Positions 8,199-16,307 of a stretch of DNA of 44,495 nt are shown here, piece by piece. The position numbers and the translations under genes are program-made. Below the pieces are notes generated by a model, which was given only the letters and a program-made list of their open reading frames with translations, was not told where the DNA came from and did not search any database. Numbering within the stretch: position 1 is the stretch's first letter; every line of letters begins with the position of its first letter. The stretch is from an uncultured Schlesneria sp. (lineage in GTDB: Bacteria > Planctomycetota > Planctomycetia > Planctomycetales > Planctomycetaceae): the NCBI GenBank assembly GCA_903899985.1, contig CAIULL010000049.1, positions 1 through 44,495 of the forward strand, given 5' to 3'.

Positions 8199-9881
8199 AT
8201 GATGGACAGACGTAGGTTTCTTGGAACGACAGCCCTGCTCGCGGGTACAGCAACCGGACTGCAGGGGCAAGAAAAACCTGTTTCGAAAACGAAATCAGGG
8301 AAGCAACTGGCTGCGCAAGGCCTGTGCATTGCCCCGGATGCTCGAGCCGCGGTCATCGGAGCCGAGATTCTGCAGCGGGGCGGAAACGCCTTCGACGCTC
8401 TGATCGCTGCCGCATTCATGGAGACTGTGATCTCCCCGTCAAACTGTGGAATCGGAGGATATGCCGCAACAGGAATTGCATTTGATGCAAAAGCGGCCAA
8501 GGTTGTCGCGATCGATGCGAATGCTGTGGCACCGGCGGCAGCGACAGCAGAGATGTTTCCCGTCATCTCAACACCGGGATCATTCGACTACAAATTGCCC
8601 GATGGCAAGCACAAAACAGGTGCTTTATCTGTCGCTGTTCCCGGGTTGCTTGCGGGACTGCTGCACTGGCTGGATCGATTCGGATCACTCGATCGACGGA
8701 CAGTTATGGGGCCTGCGATCAGGCAGGCTCGCGAAGGGATCCGGCTCGACAAAGACCAGTCGCGAACCTGGCGGCAACTACGGGCGGAAGGTCTTGGCGA
8801 GAAATCGACCAACCTTGCAGAGATCGCTGATTTGATCCCCATGGACGAACTGGCAGATTCGCTGGAAGCCATCGCAGAGGAAGGTGTCTCGGTCTTCTAC
8901 TCGGGGCATATCGGTCGGACGATCGTTGACCATCTGCGGAAACGAGGTGGAATACTGACCCGGGAAGATTTTGAGGCTTATCGACCACTTGATGTGACCC
9001 CCGTCAGTGTCACTGTTCGTCAGCACCAGGTCTTTGCGCCCCCGCCGTCGTCAGGGGGACTCACATCCCTGCAGATGGCTGCGTTGTATGATCGGCTGGC
9101 TGCGGAAACCGCCCCTCCCAAGGCAGGCAGCGCCGAGTCGATCGAGTTCTCCATCGAGATCGCCAAGGCGGTCTGGGCCGAGCGACTGACGAAGCTGGGC
9201 GATCCTCGCGCGATGACCGTGGAACCTCAGTCACTGCTGGAAGAATCACATCTCGATGAACTGCTCGCTCGAATTCGTGAGGGTCTCAGGGAGCCATCGC
9301 CGGGGAAGCTGATTGCACCCGATCCACTGCGCGGCACCGTGCATCTCCTGGCGGCAGACGCCGCTGGCAATGTCGTTTCGTGGACTCAAACACACGGAGG
9401 AGGATTCGGGTCGCGCGTGCTGGTACCGGGAACAGGGATCGTACTCGGGCATGGAATGTGCCGGTTCGAGCCGCGTCCTGGCTGGGTCAATTCTGTGGGG
9501 CCAGGAAAGCGGCCGCTGCACAACATGTGTCCCGTCCTTGGACTTCGCGATGGAAAACCGGTGATCGCTGCGGGCGCCGCTGGAGGCAGAACGATTGTTA
9601 ACAACTCTGGCGCTCTGCTCGTGAATCGACTGATCAGTGGCTTAGGTGCTGTGGATTCGGTCACGGCTGCTCGGGTTCAGTGTGAGTCGCTGGAACCTGT
9701 CGCGCTGGAAGAATCGATCGGTGGAGCGGTTGTGGATTCACTGCGAGCTCGAGGGCATCTGGTGAAGACCGTTCCTCGCGATGCGGGGACGGCCCATCTG
9801 CTTGTGAGAGAACAGGGACAATGGCTGGGTGCCGCCGAACCTCGCGCGTCAAAAGCAACGGTTGCAGTGCCGGTCGGTTGA
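8199..9881 (+). CDS. Gamma-glutamyltransferase-family Ntn hydrolase with altered substrate pocket
   Basis: The 560-residue protein starts with a Tat signal (DRRRFLGTTALLAG), so it is exported folded. It shows the GGT family core: GGNAFDALIAA, GGILTREDFEAY, PPPSSGG, and the autocleavage site GTVHLLAADAAGNVVS with Thr380 as nucleophile and new N-terminus. NSVGPGKRPL and AAGGRTI are also kept. Compared with E. coli GGT, the residues that hold the gamma-glutamyl group are changed: Arg114 is Asn108, Asn411 is Gly400, Asp433 is Arg422, and Ser462-Ser463 are His441-Asn442. It therefore probably self-cleaves but acts on something other than glutathione. The comparison is from memory of the E. coli sequence. 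GAGGA precedes the first of two ATGs. Confidence 0.88.
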   Translation: MMDRRRFLGTTALLAGTATGLQGQEKPVSKTKSGKQLAAQGLCIAPDARAAVIGAEILQRGGNAFDALIAAAFMETVISPSNCGIGGYAATGIAFDAKAAKVVAIDANAVAPAAATAEMFPVISTPGSFDYKLPDGKHKTGALSVAVPGLLAGLLHWLDRFGSLDRRTVMGPAIRQAREGIRLDKDQSRTWRQLRAEGLGEKSTNLAEIADLIPMDELADSLEAIAEEGVSVFYSGHIGRTIVDHLRKRGGILTREDFEAYRPLDVTPVSVTVRQHQVFAPPPSSGGLTSLQMAALYDRLAAETAPPKAGSAESIEFSIEIAKAVWAERLTKLGDPRAMTVEPQSLLEESHLDELLARIREGLREPSPGKLIAPDPLRGTVHLLAADAAGNVVSWTQTHGGGFGSRVLVPGTGIVLGHGMCRFEPRPGWVNSVGPGKRPLHNMCPVLGLRDGKPVIAAGAAGGRTIVNNSGALLVNRLISGLGAVDSVTAARVQCESLEPVALEESIGGAVVDSLRARGHLVKTVPRDAGTAHLLVREQGQWLGAAEPRASKATVAVPVG

Positions 9882-9971
9882 GCGATCATCGCTTCTGGTC
9901 AGGCCGTTTTGCATCGCTACCGCATTTGATCACACTGCCAGTTCATCGAAAAAATGAAGGAAGTGTGTGTT

Positions 9972-9986
9972 TCTTCATAATGAAGA
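9972..9986. repeat. Short perfect palindrome upstream of the PHP protein gene
   Basis: TCTTCAT and ATGAAGA flank a single A, giving a 7-base perfect inverted repeat about 115 bases before the next gene. It could be an operator; chance is also possible. Confidence 0.25.
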
Positions 9987-10098
9987 GGTGTTCTGAGAAA
10001 TCGATCACCGCAGGTTTGGATTCCTGATGATGGGCTTTTAGAATTCGCCTGCGTTGACTTCGATCGATCCCTCTTGCGCTATAAAAAAGGTCATGCTG

Positions 10099-12678
10099 AT
10101 GAAGTCGTTACTCGCCGTCATGGGGACCGCACTTCTGCTCGTTCTTGCGGTCGGACTGGGTGCTGCCAGACAAGTGACCACAGTTGGTGACAAGCCTGTT
10201 GAGGTCGCCGTGCTGACAGAAGCGACTTGGGACAGATTTTTGCCTGAGGGTAAAGAAGTCGACGCCATCTATGGTGACGTGGTTTTGCGAAACGGCTATG
10301 TCTCTGCGGTGATCGCTCAGCCTTTGGCGACCAGGCACGCCAATATGACCGTACGGGATGTGGCGGGTGCGATCATTGATTTTACCGTGCTGACGTTGCC
10401 GAATGATCAGCTTGCCGCCTTTTATCCAGGGAAGAAGGCGTTCCCCTACCGGACGCTGACGGCACTTGATAACAGCGGTCAAGATTTGTCGATCGAGGCA
10501 CCGATCGCATCGCCGAAGTCTGTTGGAATCGCGGTGAAAGCCGATGGAAGCGACGAACGTCCTGAAGCGGTGGTGCGTTACGAATTGAGTCCGTCGGATC
10601 GATTCTTGACCGTAACGACGACTTATACAAACCGTACTGCACAAGCTCAGACCGTCACACTTGAAGATGAATTCCGCGCCGACGGTGGTAAGGAAGAGAT
10701 GTCACGGACACCCAATGGAACAGTCGATCGCTTCTGGCTTGAAGACCGTTTCTGGGCTCAAGCGTATGGACTGGATGCCGAAGGCTACAAACTTCAACTG
10801 ACCAGCGACGCAAAGGTCACGTCGATCCGTTACGAAAACAAAGAGGGCTCGTCCAAGTTCACATTGGAACCGGGCAAGTCGTATCAGCTGAAACGCCGCT
10901 TTTATCCTGGTGCAAATCTTGTTGCCGTGAACGCGATCGCAGCGAATCTTGCCCCTGGAAATTCGACTGCGGTTCCGATTGCCGTCAGAAACAAAAGTAG
11001 TCGATCACTACCGAAAACATTGATCGAATTCAAAAAGGGCGAGATTTCGTACGGAACCGTCCGGACGGATACCGAAGGGTTGGCGTCGGTCGTACTTCCG
11101 AACGAAGAGTTGACGGCCGACATCTTTGCGTTTGGACGGAAGATTGCGTCGAACCTTGCTGTCCCGATCAGCCCGCGTCCCCTGGTGCTGACAGTCGATT
11201 TCGATCCTGGATTCGTTTCGGCCACGATCACAGACGGCGATGGCCGATTGATTCCCTCCAAAGTCGAATTCAAGCCGCTGGGGGACGATTCCAAGCTGGA
11301 TTTCGGTCCTGAGACAGGCGAGTTCTCTGTTCGAAACCTGGTCTACACGGCCAGCGGCAAATTTCAACGATCGATACCATCCGGCAAATACGCAGTCACC
11401 GTCAGTCATGGCCCCGAGTTTGACGCGGTCTTTACCGAGATCACGGTTCAGCCCGGTGAGACCGTTCCGCTCGTGGCAAAACTGATCCGGACGGTTGAAA
11501 CACCCGGTTGGGTGAGTAGCGACTTTCACAGTCACAGTAGTCCCTCAGGCGATAATACCTCCAGTCAGCTTGGGCGAGTTCTGAATCTGGCGGCGGAACA
11601 AATCGAATTCGCTCCGTGTACCGAACACAACCGGGTCAGCACCTATCAGCCGCATATCGACCGATTGGGGCTCCGTTCGCAGCTGGCGACTGTCTCGGGA
11701 ATTGAAATGACCGGCGTCCCCCTTCCCTTAAATCACCAGAACGCCTTCCCGATGAAGTTGACTCCCCGAACACAAGACGGCGGAGGTCCGGTCGCGGGCC
11801 CTGATCTGGAAACCCAGATCGAGCGTTTGGCGCTGCATGACGACCGAAGTGAAAAGCTGATTCAGGTCAATCATCCCGATATCGGCTGGATGTTTTACGA
11901 CAAGGACGGGGACGGCAAACCGGACAGTGGCTTCGAACGCGCATTTCCATTTATGGACGTCATTGAAATTCATCCGATCGACCGTGTCCTGAGCCTCGGT
12001 CCGTTTACCGAGATTGATGGGAAGCAGTATCACAATACGATCTTCAATTGGCTGCAACTACTCAACCAGGGCTTTCGGATTTATGGTGTCGTTAACACCG
12101 ATGCTCACTACAACTTTCATGGATCAGGCTGGCTCAGAAACTGGATCCAGTCATCGACCGACGACCCCGCCAAGATCGATTCCATGGAAATGGTTCGTGC
12201 AGCAGAGCGTGGTCGCTTGGTCTTGTCGAACGGTCCCTACCTTGAGGTGACCGCACACGAATCAGGCAAATCCGAAGCTCACGTCGCGGGACAAGATCTG
12301 AAAGCAACCAGCGGCAAGGTGTCGCTGAAGGTCCGTGTCCAATGCCCGAACTGGCTGGACGTTAATCGAGTCTTCGTGCTGGTCAACGGGCGTATTCACG
12401 AGACTCACAACTATTCTCGCGAGAAAACACCGGACGCCTTTCGCGGAGGTGTCGTAAAATTCGATCGAACTCTCGATCTTGAATTGAAATCCGACGCTCA
12501 CATCATCGTGGCTACGGGCAATTCGGCGGGTAATCTCACGGCCGTTTACGGATCGGAATACGGTAAGTCGCAACCCGCTGCGATGACAAATCCGATCTTC
12601 GTCGACGTCAATGGTGACGGGTTTCAGCCCAACAAAGACACCCTCGACGCACCATTGCCGACAAAATTTCCCAGGTAA
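10099..12678 (+). CDS. CehA/McbA-type secreted PHP-domain metallohydrolase
   Basis: This 859-residue exported protein has a signal peptide (MKSLLAVMGTALLLVLAVG). An N-terminal beta-rich half of about 470 residues is followed by a PHP domain: DFHSH (475-479), a TEHN motif near 510, VNHPDIGW near 588 and NTDAHYNFHGSG near 666. These His and Asp residues are the expected metal ligands of the CehA/McbA family, whose known members cleave carbamate or phosphoester-like bonds. Two calcium-loop-like motifs are also seen, DKDGDGKPD near 601 and DVNGDGFQPNKD near 836. The ATG at 10099 is chosen because AAAAAGG sits 8 bases upstream; ATGs or near starts further upstream have poor spacing. The substrate cannot be told from the sequence. 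Confidence 0.85.
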   Translation: MKSLLAVMGTALLLVLAVGLGAARQVTTVGDKPVEVAVLTEATWDRFLPEGKEVDAIYGDVVLRNGYVSAVIAQPLATRHANMTVRDVAGAIIDFTVLTLPNDQLAAFYPGKKAFPYRTLTALDNSGQDLSIEAPIASPKSVGIAVKADGSDERPEAVVRYELSPSDRFLTVTTTYTNRTAQAQTVTLEDEFRADGGKEEMSRTPNGTVDRFWLEDRFWAQAYGLDAEGYKLQLTSDAKVTSIRYENKEGSSKFTLEPGKSYQLKRRFYPGANLVAVNAIAANLAPGNSTAVPIAVRNKSSRSLPKTLIEFKKGEISYGTVRTDTEGLASVVLPNEELTADIFAFGRKIASNLAVPISPRPLVLTVDFDPGFVSATITDGDGRLIPSKVEFKPLGDDSKLDFGPETGEFSVRNLVYTASGKFQRSIPSGKYAVTVSHGPEFDAVFTEITVQPGETVPLVAKLIRTVETPGWVSSDFHSHSSPSGDNTSSQLGRVLNLAAEQIEFAPCTEHNRVSTYQPHIDRLGLRSQLATVSGIEMTGVPLPLNHQNAFPMKLTPRTQDGGGPVAGPDLETQIERLALHDDRSEKLIQVNHPDIGWMFYDKDGDGKPDSGFERAFPFMDVIEIHPIDRVLSLGPFTEIDGKQYHNTIFNWLQLLNQGFRIYGVVNTDAHYNFHGSGWLRNWIQSSTDDPAKIDSMEMVRAAERGRLVLSNGPYLEVTAHESGKSEAHVAGQDLKATSGKVSLKVRVQCPNWLDVNRVFVLVNGRIHETHNYSREKTPDAFRGGVVKFDRTLDLELKSDAHIIVATGNSAGNLTAVYGSEYGKSQPAAMTNPIFVDVNGDGFQPNKDTLDAPLPTKFPR

Positions 12679-12727
12679 CTCAAAAAAAGAGTGAACCGAA
12701 ACGGCTTCTGCTTCGGCTGACTGGCAA

Positions 12728-13285
12728 ATGGACGCCGAACCACGAAAAACTCGCGATGCATGGCTGGCTCTGAGATGTCAACTCGGAGAGTCGTCCGCGT
12801 TTCGCGAGCTGGTTGCGGAGTTCGAACGACCGTTGGCCTATTTTGTCACGAAGATGATCGGCGATCAGGACGCCGCCTGGGACGTTCTTCAACTCGTCTG
12901 GATTCGCGCCTTTCGGCAGATCAAGCGATTGCAGAACCCTGAACAGGTCCGTCCCTGGCTCTACGGGATCGCGCATGGATTGGCTGTGGATCATCTGCGA
13001 AAGCGGGATTCTCTCCGCCGTGTCGAACGTGAGTATGCGGAGGAACATCCCGAAGAAACGGATGCCAAAGCGACATTTAGTGATGAAGAAATCGCTGCGG
13101 TTCATCAGGCACTTGATCAATTAGACCTGAGGCTGCGTGAAGTTCTGACATTGTATTTCATTGACGATTTGTCGGTATCTGAAGTGGCCGGGATCGTCGG
13201 TGTTCCTGAGGGGACCGTGAAGTCCAGGCTGTATCACGCACGTTGTGCGCTGCGTGAACGACTGAAAGGTATGAACGATGAGTGA
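12728..13285 (+). CDS. ECF-type RNA polymerase sigma factor
   Basis: This 185-residue sigma factor has region 2 at about residues 26-93, including DAAWDVLQLVWIRAFRQI and RPWLYGIAHGLAVDHLRKR. Region 4 lies at about 123-177, with the helix-turn-helix LSVSEVAGIVGVPEGTVKSR. The two are joined by an acidic linker. It is of the size usual for ECF sigma factors. Its stop overlaps the start of the next gene by 8 bases, so the small membrane protein is coupled to it and is the natural candidate for a partner. No typical zinc-containing anti-sigma domain (HxxxCxxC) is found next door. Target promoters are unknown. Confidence 0.93.
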   Translation: MDAEPRKTRDAWLALRCQLGESSAFRELVAEFERPLAYFVTKMIGDQDAAWDVLQLVWIRAFRQIKRLQNPEQVRPWLYGIAHGLAVDHLRKRDSLRRVEREYAEEHPEETDAKATFSDEEIAAVHQALDQLDLRLREVLTLYFIDDLSVSEVAGIVGVPEGTVKSRLYHARCALRERLKGMNDE

Positions 13286-13685
13286 ATCGCCAAACAAGTT
13301 TCGCGAGCAATTACTGGCTCAGAATGAGCCGACTCGCGAACGGCGTCTTAAGTATGAAAAGGAGACTCAAGCGATGTTAAATCAACTCGAAGCCGGATTT
13401 CGGCGTGAAAAATGGGGGACCGGAATTCTCTGGATTTACGCGACGATTTTCATGACGGCCGCACTACTCATCACGGGTTATCGAAATCAGGTCCAGCCAG
13501 AGATTTTGATACTGGCGTTTGCGTTCACGCTGCTGATTGTGGGTGCTGTGGAGCTTATCAAACATTTCATCAATCGGAGCCGTGTCGAAGTTTTGAAAGA
13601 ATTAAAAGCCATGCAGATGCAGATCTTTGAACTGGAATCGCATTTGCCGGAACAATCCCGGCCGAACGGTCGCGAGGGACAGTGA
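13278..13685 (+). CDS. Small two-helix membrane protein coupled to the ECF sigma factor
   Basis: The protein has 135 residues. A charged N-terminal part (about 1-45), which may be helical, precedes two membrane segments at about 48-66 and 73-91, joined by a short loop. A C-terminal helix (EVLKELKAMQMQIFELESHL) could form a coiled coil. Its ATG lies 8 bases before the end of the sigma gene, giving overlapping reading frames. Genes in this position often encode an anti-sigma factor or sensor, and the cytoplasmic ends could hold the sigma factor at the membrane. No known anti-sigma motif is visible, so that role is inference. Confidence 0.8.
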   Translation: MSESPNKFREQLLAQNEPTRERRLKYEKETQAMLNQLEAGFRREKWGTGILWIYATIFMTAALLITGYRNQVQPEILILAFAFTLLIVGAVELIKHFINRSRVEVLKELKAMQMQIFELESHLPEQSRPNGREGQ

Positions 13686-13788
13686 GTGGATCAGTGAGTG
13701 TGCGTGACGGTTGCTCGATTGCTGGTGACTTGCGACGATTGGTAAGTGAAGATACCTCCACCATATGTCGCCGAGGCAGGATGCTCTT

Positions 13789-15093
13789 ATGAATATTCAT
13801 TCAGATATTTTTCTCATCTCAATGAATAGATGTCGCCGGCGTCATATTCTGTCGACCTGCGCTTTGTTCCTGTTGACGAACAGTTTGTGTCTGGCTCAAC
13901 CAGCAAATGACAAAAAAGACTGGCCGCAAATTTTAGGACCGCAGCGGAACGGTATCTCGCAAGAAAGCGGTCTATTGGACCGATGGCCAGCCGGTGGTCC
14001 TAAGGAAGTCTGGCGTGTTCCCGGCGGGGTGGGAATGTCCGGTTTGGTGATCAGTCGCGGCCGACTTGTCACGCTCGTTCAGAAGGATGGTGAGCAGCAA
14101 CTTGTGTCGCTCGATTCTCTGACCGGCAAAACCGTCTGGGAACAGCCCCTGGCATCTGAATACCAGAATGGTATGGGAAATGGACCCCGCGCCACTCCGG
14201 CCATCTCCGGCGATCTGATCTTTGCGTATACCGGCGAGGGAATTCTTGCCGCAGTCAATTTTGCGAGCGGGAAGATCGTATGGACCCACAATGTCGTAGA
14301 AGAGCTTGGTGGTCAGGTCGCTGATTATGGGATGGCCAGTTCACCATTGGTGATCGACAACCGAGTCCATGTCACCGTTGGTGCTCCCAACGCCACCGTT
14401 GCGGCTTACGAGACCACCACCGGCAAGCTGGTCTGGAAATCGGGTGAAGATCCTGCCGGATATTCTTCACCAACCCTGCTGAATGTCGGCGGGCGTTCGC
14501 AGCTTGTTGTTTACTCAGGCGCTTCAGTTCTTGGGATGAGTCCGGACGACGGTGCCCTGCTCTGGAGACATCCTTACGAAACAAATTTCGATTGCAACAT
14601 CGTTACCCCATTGGCGGTGAAGGATCAGGTTTTTGTGTCGTCCGGTGAAAACCACGGCAGTGTGTTACTGTCCCTTAAACCGAAAGGGAGCAAATTTGAC
14701 GTCAGCGAAGTCTGGAAGTCACAGGGTCCAAAAAGTGTTCTGCGAAATGAATGGCAGACGTCGATCCTGCAGGATGGGTTCTTGTACGGCTTCGACAATG
14801 TCGGGGCTGCCGGTCCGGTGACGCATCTCACCTGTATTAATGCCTTGACTGGTGAACGAGCCTTGCAGCAATTGCGGTTTGGGAAAGGGAACCTGATCGC
14901 GGCCGATGGCAAACTGTTCATGACCACGATGAATGGCGAGTTGGTCGTCGCGAGAATTTCGAGCAAGGGCTATGACGAAATTGGCCGGGCCGAAGTTCTT
15001 AAACAGACGCGCCAGGCCCCTGCCCTTTCGAACGGCCTGCTTTACCTTCGTGATAACGACGAGATTATCTGCCTCGATGTCCGAAAGCCATAA
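13789..15093 (+). CDS. Secreted PQQ-like beta-propeller protein (BamB-like)
   Basis: The 434-residue protein has a basic N-terminus and signal sequence (CRRRHILSTCALFLLTNSLCLA). A propeller begins with DWPQILGPQRNGIS, the hallmark opening of planctomycete PQQ-like proteins. Blade repeats such as LVSLDSLTGKTVWEQPL, LAAVNFASGKIVWTHNV, VAAYETTTGKLVWKSG and LGMSPDDGALLWRHP recur about every 45-55 residues. The ATG at 13789 follows AGGA at about 8 bases; an internal ATG at 13822 lacks a binding site. The structure is that of a scaffold or of a quinoprotein-like domain; no catalytic or PQQ-binding residues can be claimed. It is followed closely by the Gfo/Idh/MocA gene on the same strand. Confidence 0.87.
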   Translation: MNIHSDIFLISMNRCRRRHILSTCALFLLTNSLCLAQPANDKKDWPQILGPQRNGISQESGLLDRWPAGGPKEVWRVPGGVGMSGLVISRGRLVTLVQKDGEQQLVSLDSLTGKTVWEQPLASEYQNGMGNGPRATPAISGDLIFAYTGEGILAAVNFASGKIVWTHNVVEELGGQVADYGMASSPLVIDNRVHVTVGAPNATVAAYETTTGKLVWKSGEDPAGYSSPTLLNVGGRSQLVVYSGASVLGMSPDDGALLWRHPYETNFDCNIVTPLAVKDQVFVSSGENHGSVLLSLKPKGSKFDVSEVWKSQGPKSVLRNEWQTSILQDGFLYGFDNVGAAGPVTHLTCINALTGERALQQLRFGKGNLIAADGKLFMTTMNGELVVARISSKGYDEIGRAEVLKQTRQAPALSNGLLYLRDNDEIICLDVRKP

Positions 15094-15138
15094 CCTAAGA
15101 TTGATCCGCAATTCACTGTTTCATTCGGAGAGATACCG

Positions 15139-16167
15139 ATGCCTGAACTTACGGTCGCCGTACTGACGGATGCTGGCGGTGCTCATCTGGATTCCTACCT
15201 TACGGGACTCGCCTTATCAGACCAGGTTCGTGCGGTGGTTGTGGCCGATCCCAGTGGATTATCTGAAGCCGCCGCGAAGAAGTCGTTGGGGGGCAAGTTA
15301 ACCGGATTCGAACGAGATCATGCGAAGGGGCTTGTCAATCAGCCGGGAATGGCACTGGTGACGCTGGAAGCACTCCAGGCGCCTCCGGTGATTCAAATAG
15401 CACTCGCAGCAAACTGTCATGTGCTGGCGGAAAAGCCATCCTGTGTGAAATCCGAAGACTTTGAACCGCTGGTCCGACTTGCGGATATGAAGCATCGGTT
15501 TCTGATGCTGGCATTTGCAAACCGGTTGCGCGGAACTGTCAAGGCTGCGAGAAACCTGATTCAGTCAGGGCAGATCGGGCGGATTTACGGTTGTGAACTG
15601 CATCTCGTTGCTGATCAAACGCGACTCAAGAATCCGACCTACCACAAATCGTGGTTCGCTGATCGGGCCCGCTCAGGGGGCGGACACCTGATGTGGTTGG
15701 GGATTCACTGGATCGATCTGGTGATGCACCTGACGGATTCACAGATCGTAGAGGTCGCCGGTTTCGCGGGGATCGTCGGGGGGCAACCGCTGAAAATTGA
15801 AGACTCGGCCGCAATGTCGTTCAGGTTTGATAATGGCAGCTTCGGCACAATGACCAGCGGATATTACCTCGACCGTGGTTATCACTCGCACGTGAAAATC
15901 TGGGGATCAGACGGTTGGCTGCAACTGGAACCGCACGGCGGTGAGCCTTTGCAGTGGTACAGCACGAAAGAGACGCCCGCTCAGATCCGAAAGTATGATG
16001 GTCCGGCGGATGACACCAGTTATTCGCCGCTCGTCCAGGCCTGCGCCAAAGCCAGCGCTGATTCCTCTTCGCCGCCGATCACCAGTGGCCAAAGCATGCA
16101 CGCGTTAAAAACGATTTTTGCGTGCTACCGTGCTGCGGAAACTGGCCAATCGCAGCGCGTGGGATGA
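15139..16167 (+). CDS. Gfo/Idh/MocA family oxidoreductase, atypical
   Basis: This 342-residue protein has an N-terminal Rossmann-like domain, the family's AEKP motif (Ala97-Pro100, with catalytic-type Lys99) and a C-terminal alpha/beta domain. That domain includes GGGHLMWLGIHWIDL (181-194) and FDNGSFGTMTSGYY. Two deviations stand out. The nucleotide-binding glycine motif is weak (VAVLTDAGGAHLDSY instead of GxGxxG). The usual Asp of the DxxxH pair is Trp186, although His190 is kept. Members of the family oxidise or reduce sugars or inositols with NAD(P); this one may have altered chemistry or be non-catalytic. GGAGAG precedes the ATG. It lies 45 bases after the propeller gene and may be co-transcribed with it. 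Confidence 0.88.
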   Translation: MPELTVAVLTDAGGAHLDSYLTGLALSDQVRAVVVADPSGLSEAAAKKSLGGKLTGFERDHAKGLVNQPGMALVTLEALQAPPVIQIALAANCHVLAEKPSCVKSEDFEPLVRLADMKHRFLMLAFANRLRGTVKAARNLIQSGQIGRIYGCELHLVADQTRLKNPTYHKSWFADRARSGGGHLMWLGIHWIDLVMHLTDSQIVEVAGFAGIVGGQPLKIEDSAAMSFRFDNGSFGTMTSGYYLDRGYHSHVKIWGSDGWLQLEPHGGEPLQWYSTKETPAQIRKYDGPADDTSYSPLVQACAKASADSSSPPITSGQSMHALKTIFACYRAAETGQSQRVG

Positions 16168-16307
16168 TGCAGCAATCTTTCATTGTTCAGCGATGACGAG
16201 ACTCAAAATCGGATTGGATGAAAACAGGGGTGCCTGCTCTGGCTCATGGAAATCTCGCTCATCGAATAACCACATCTTATTTGGAACCGGGTTCAGGAGA
16301 AGTCCCC

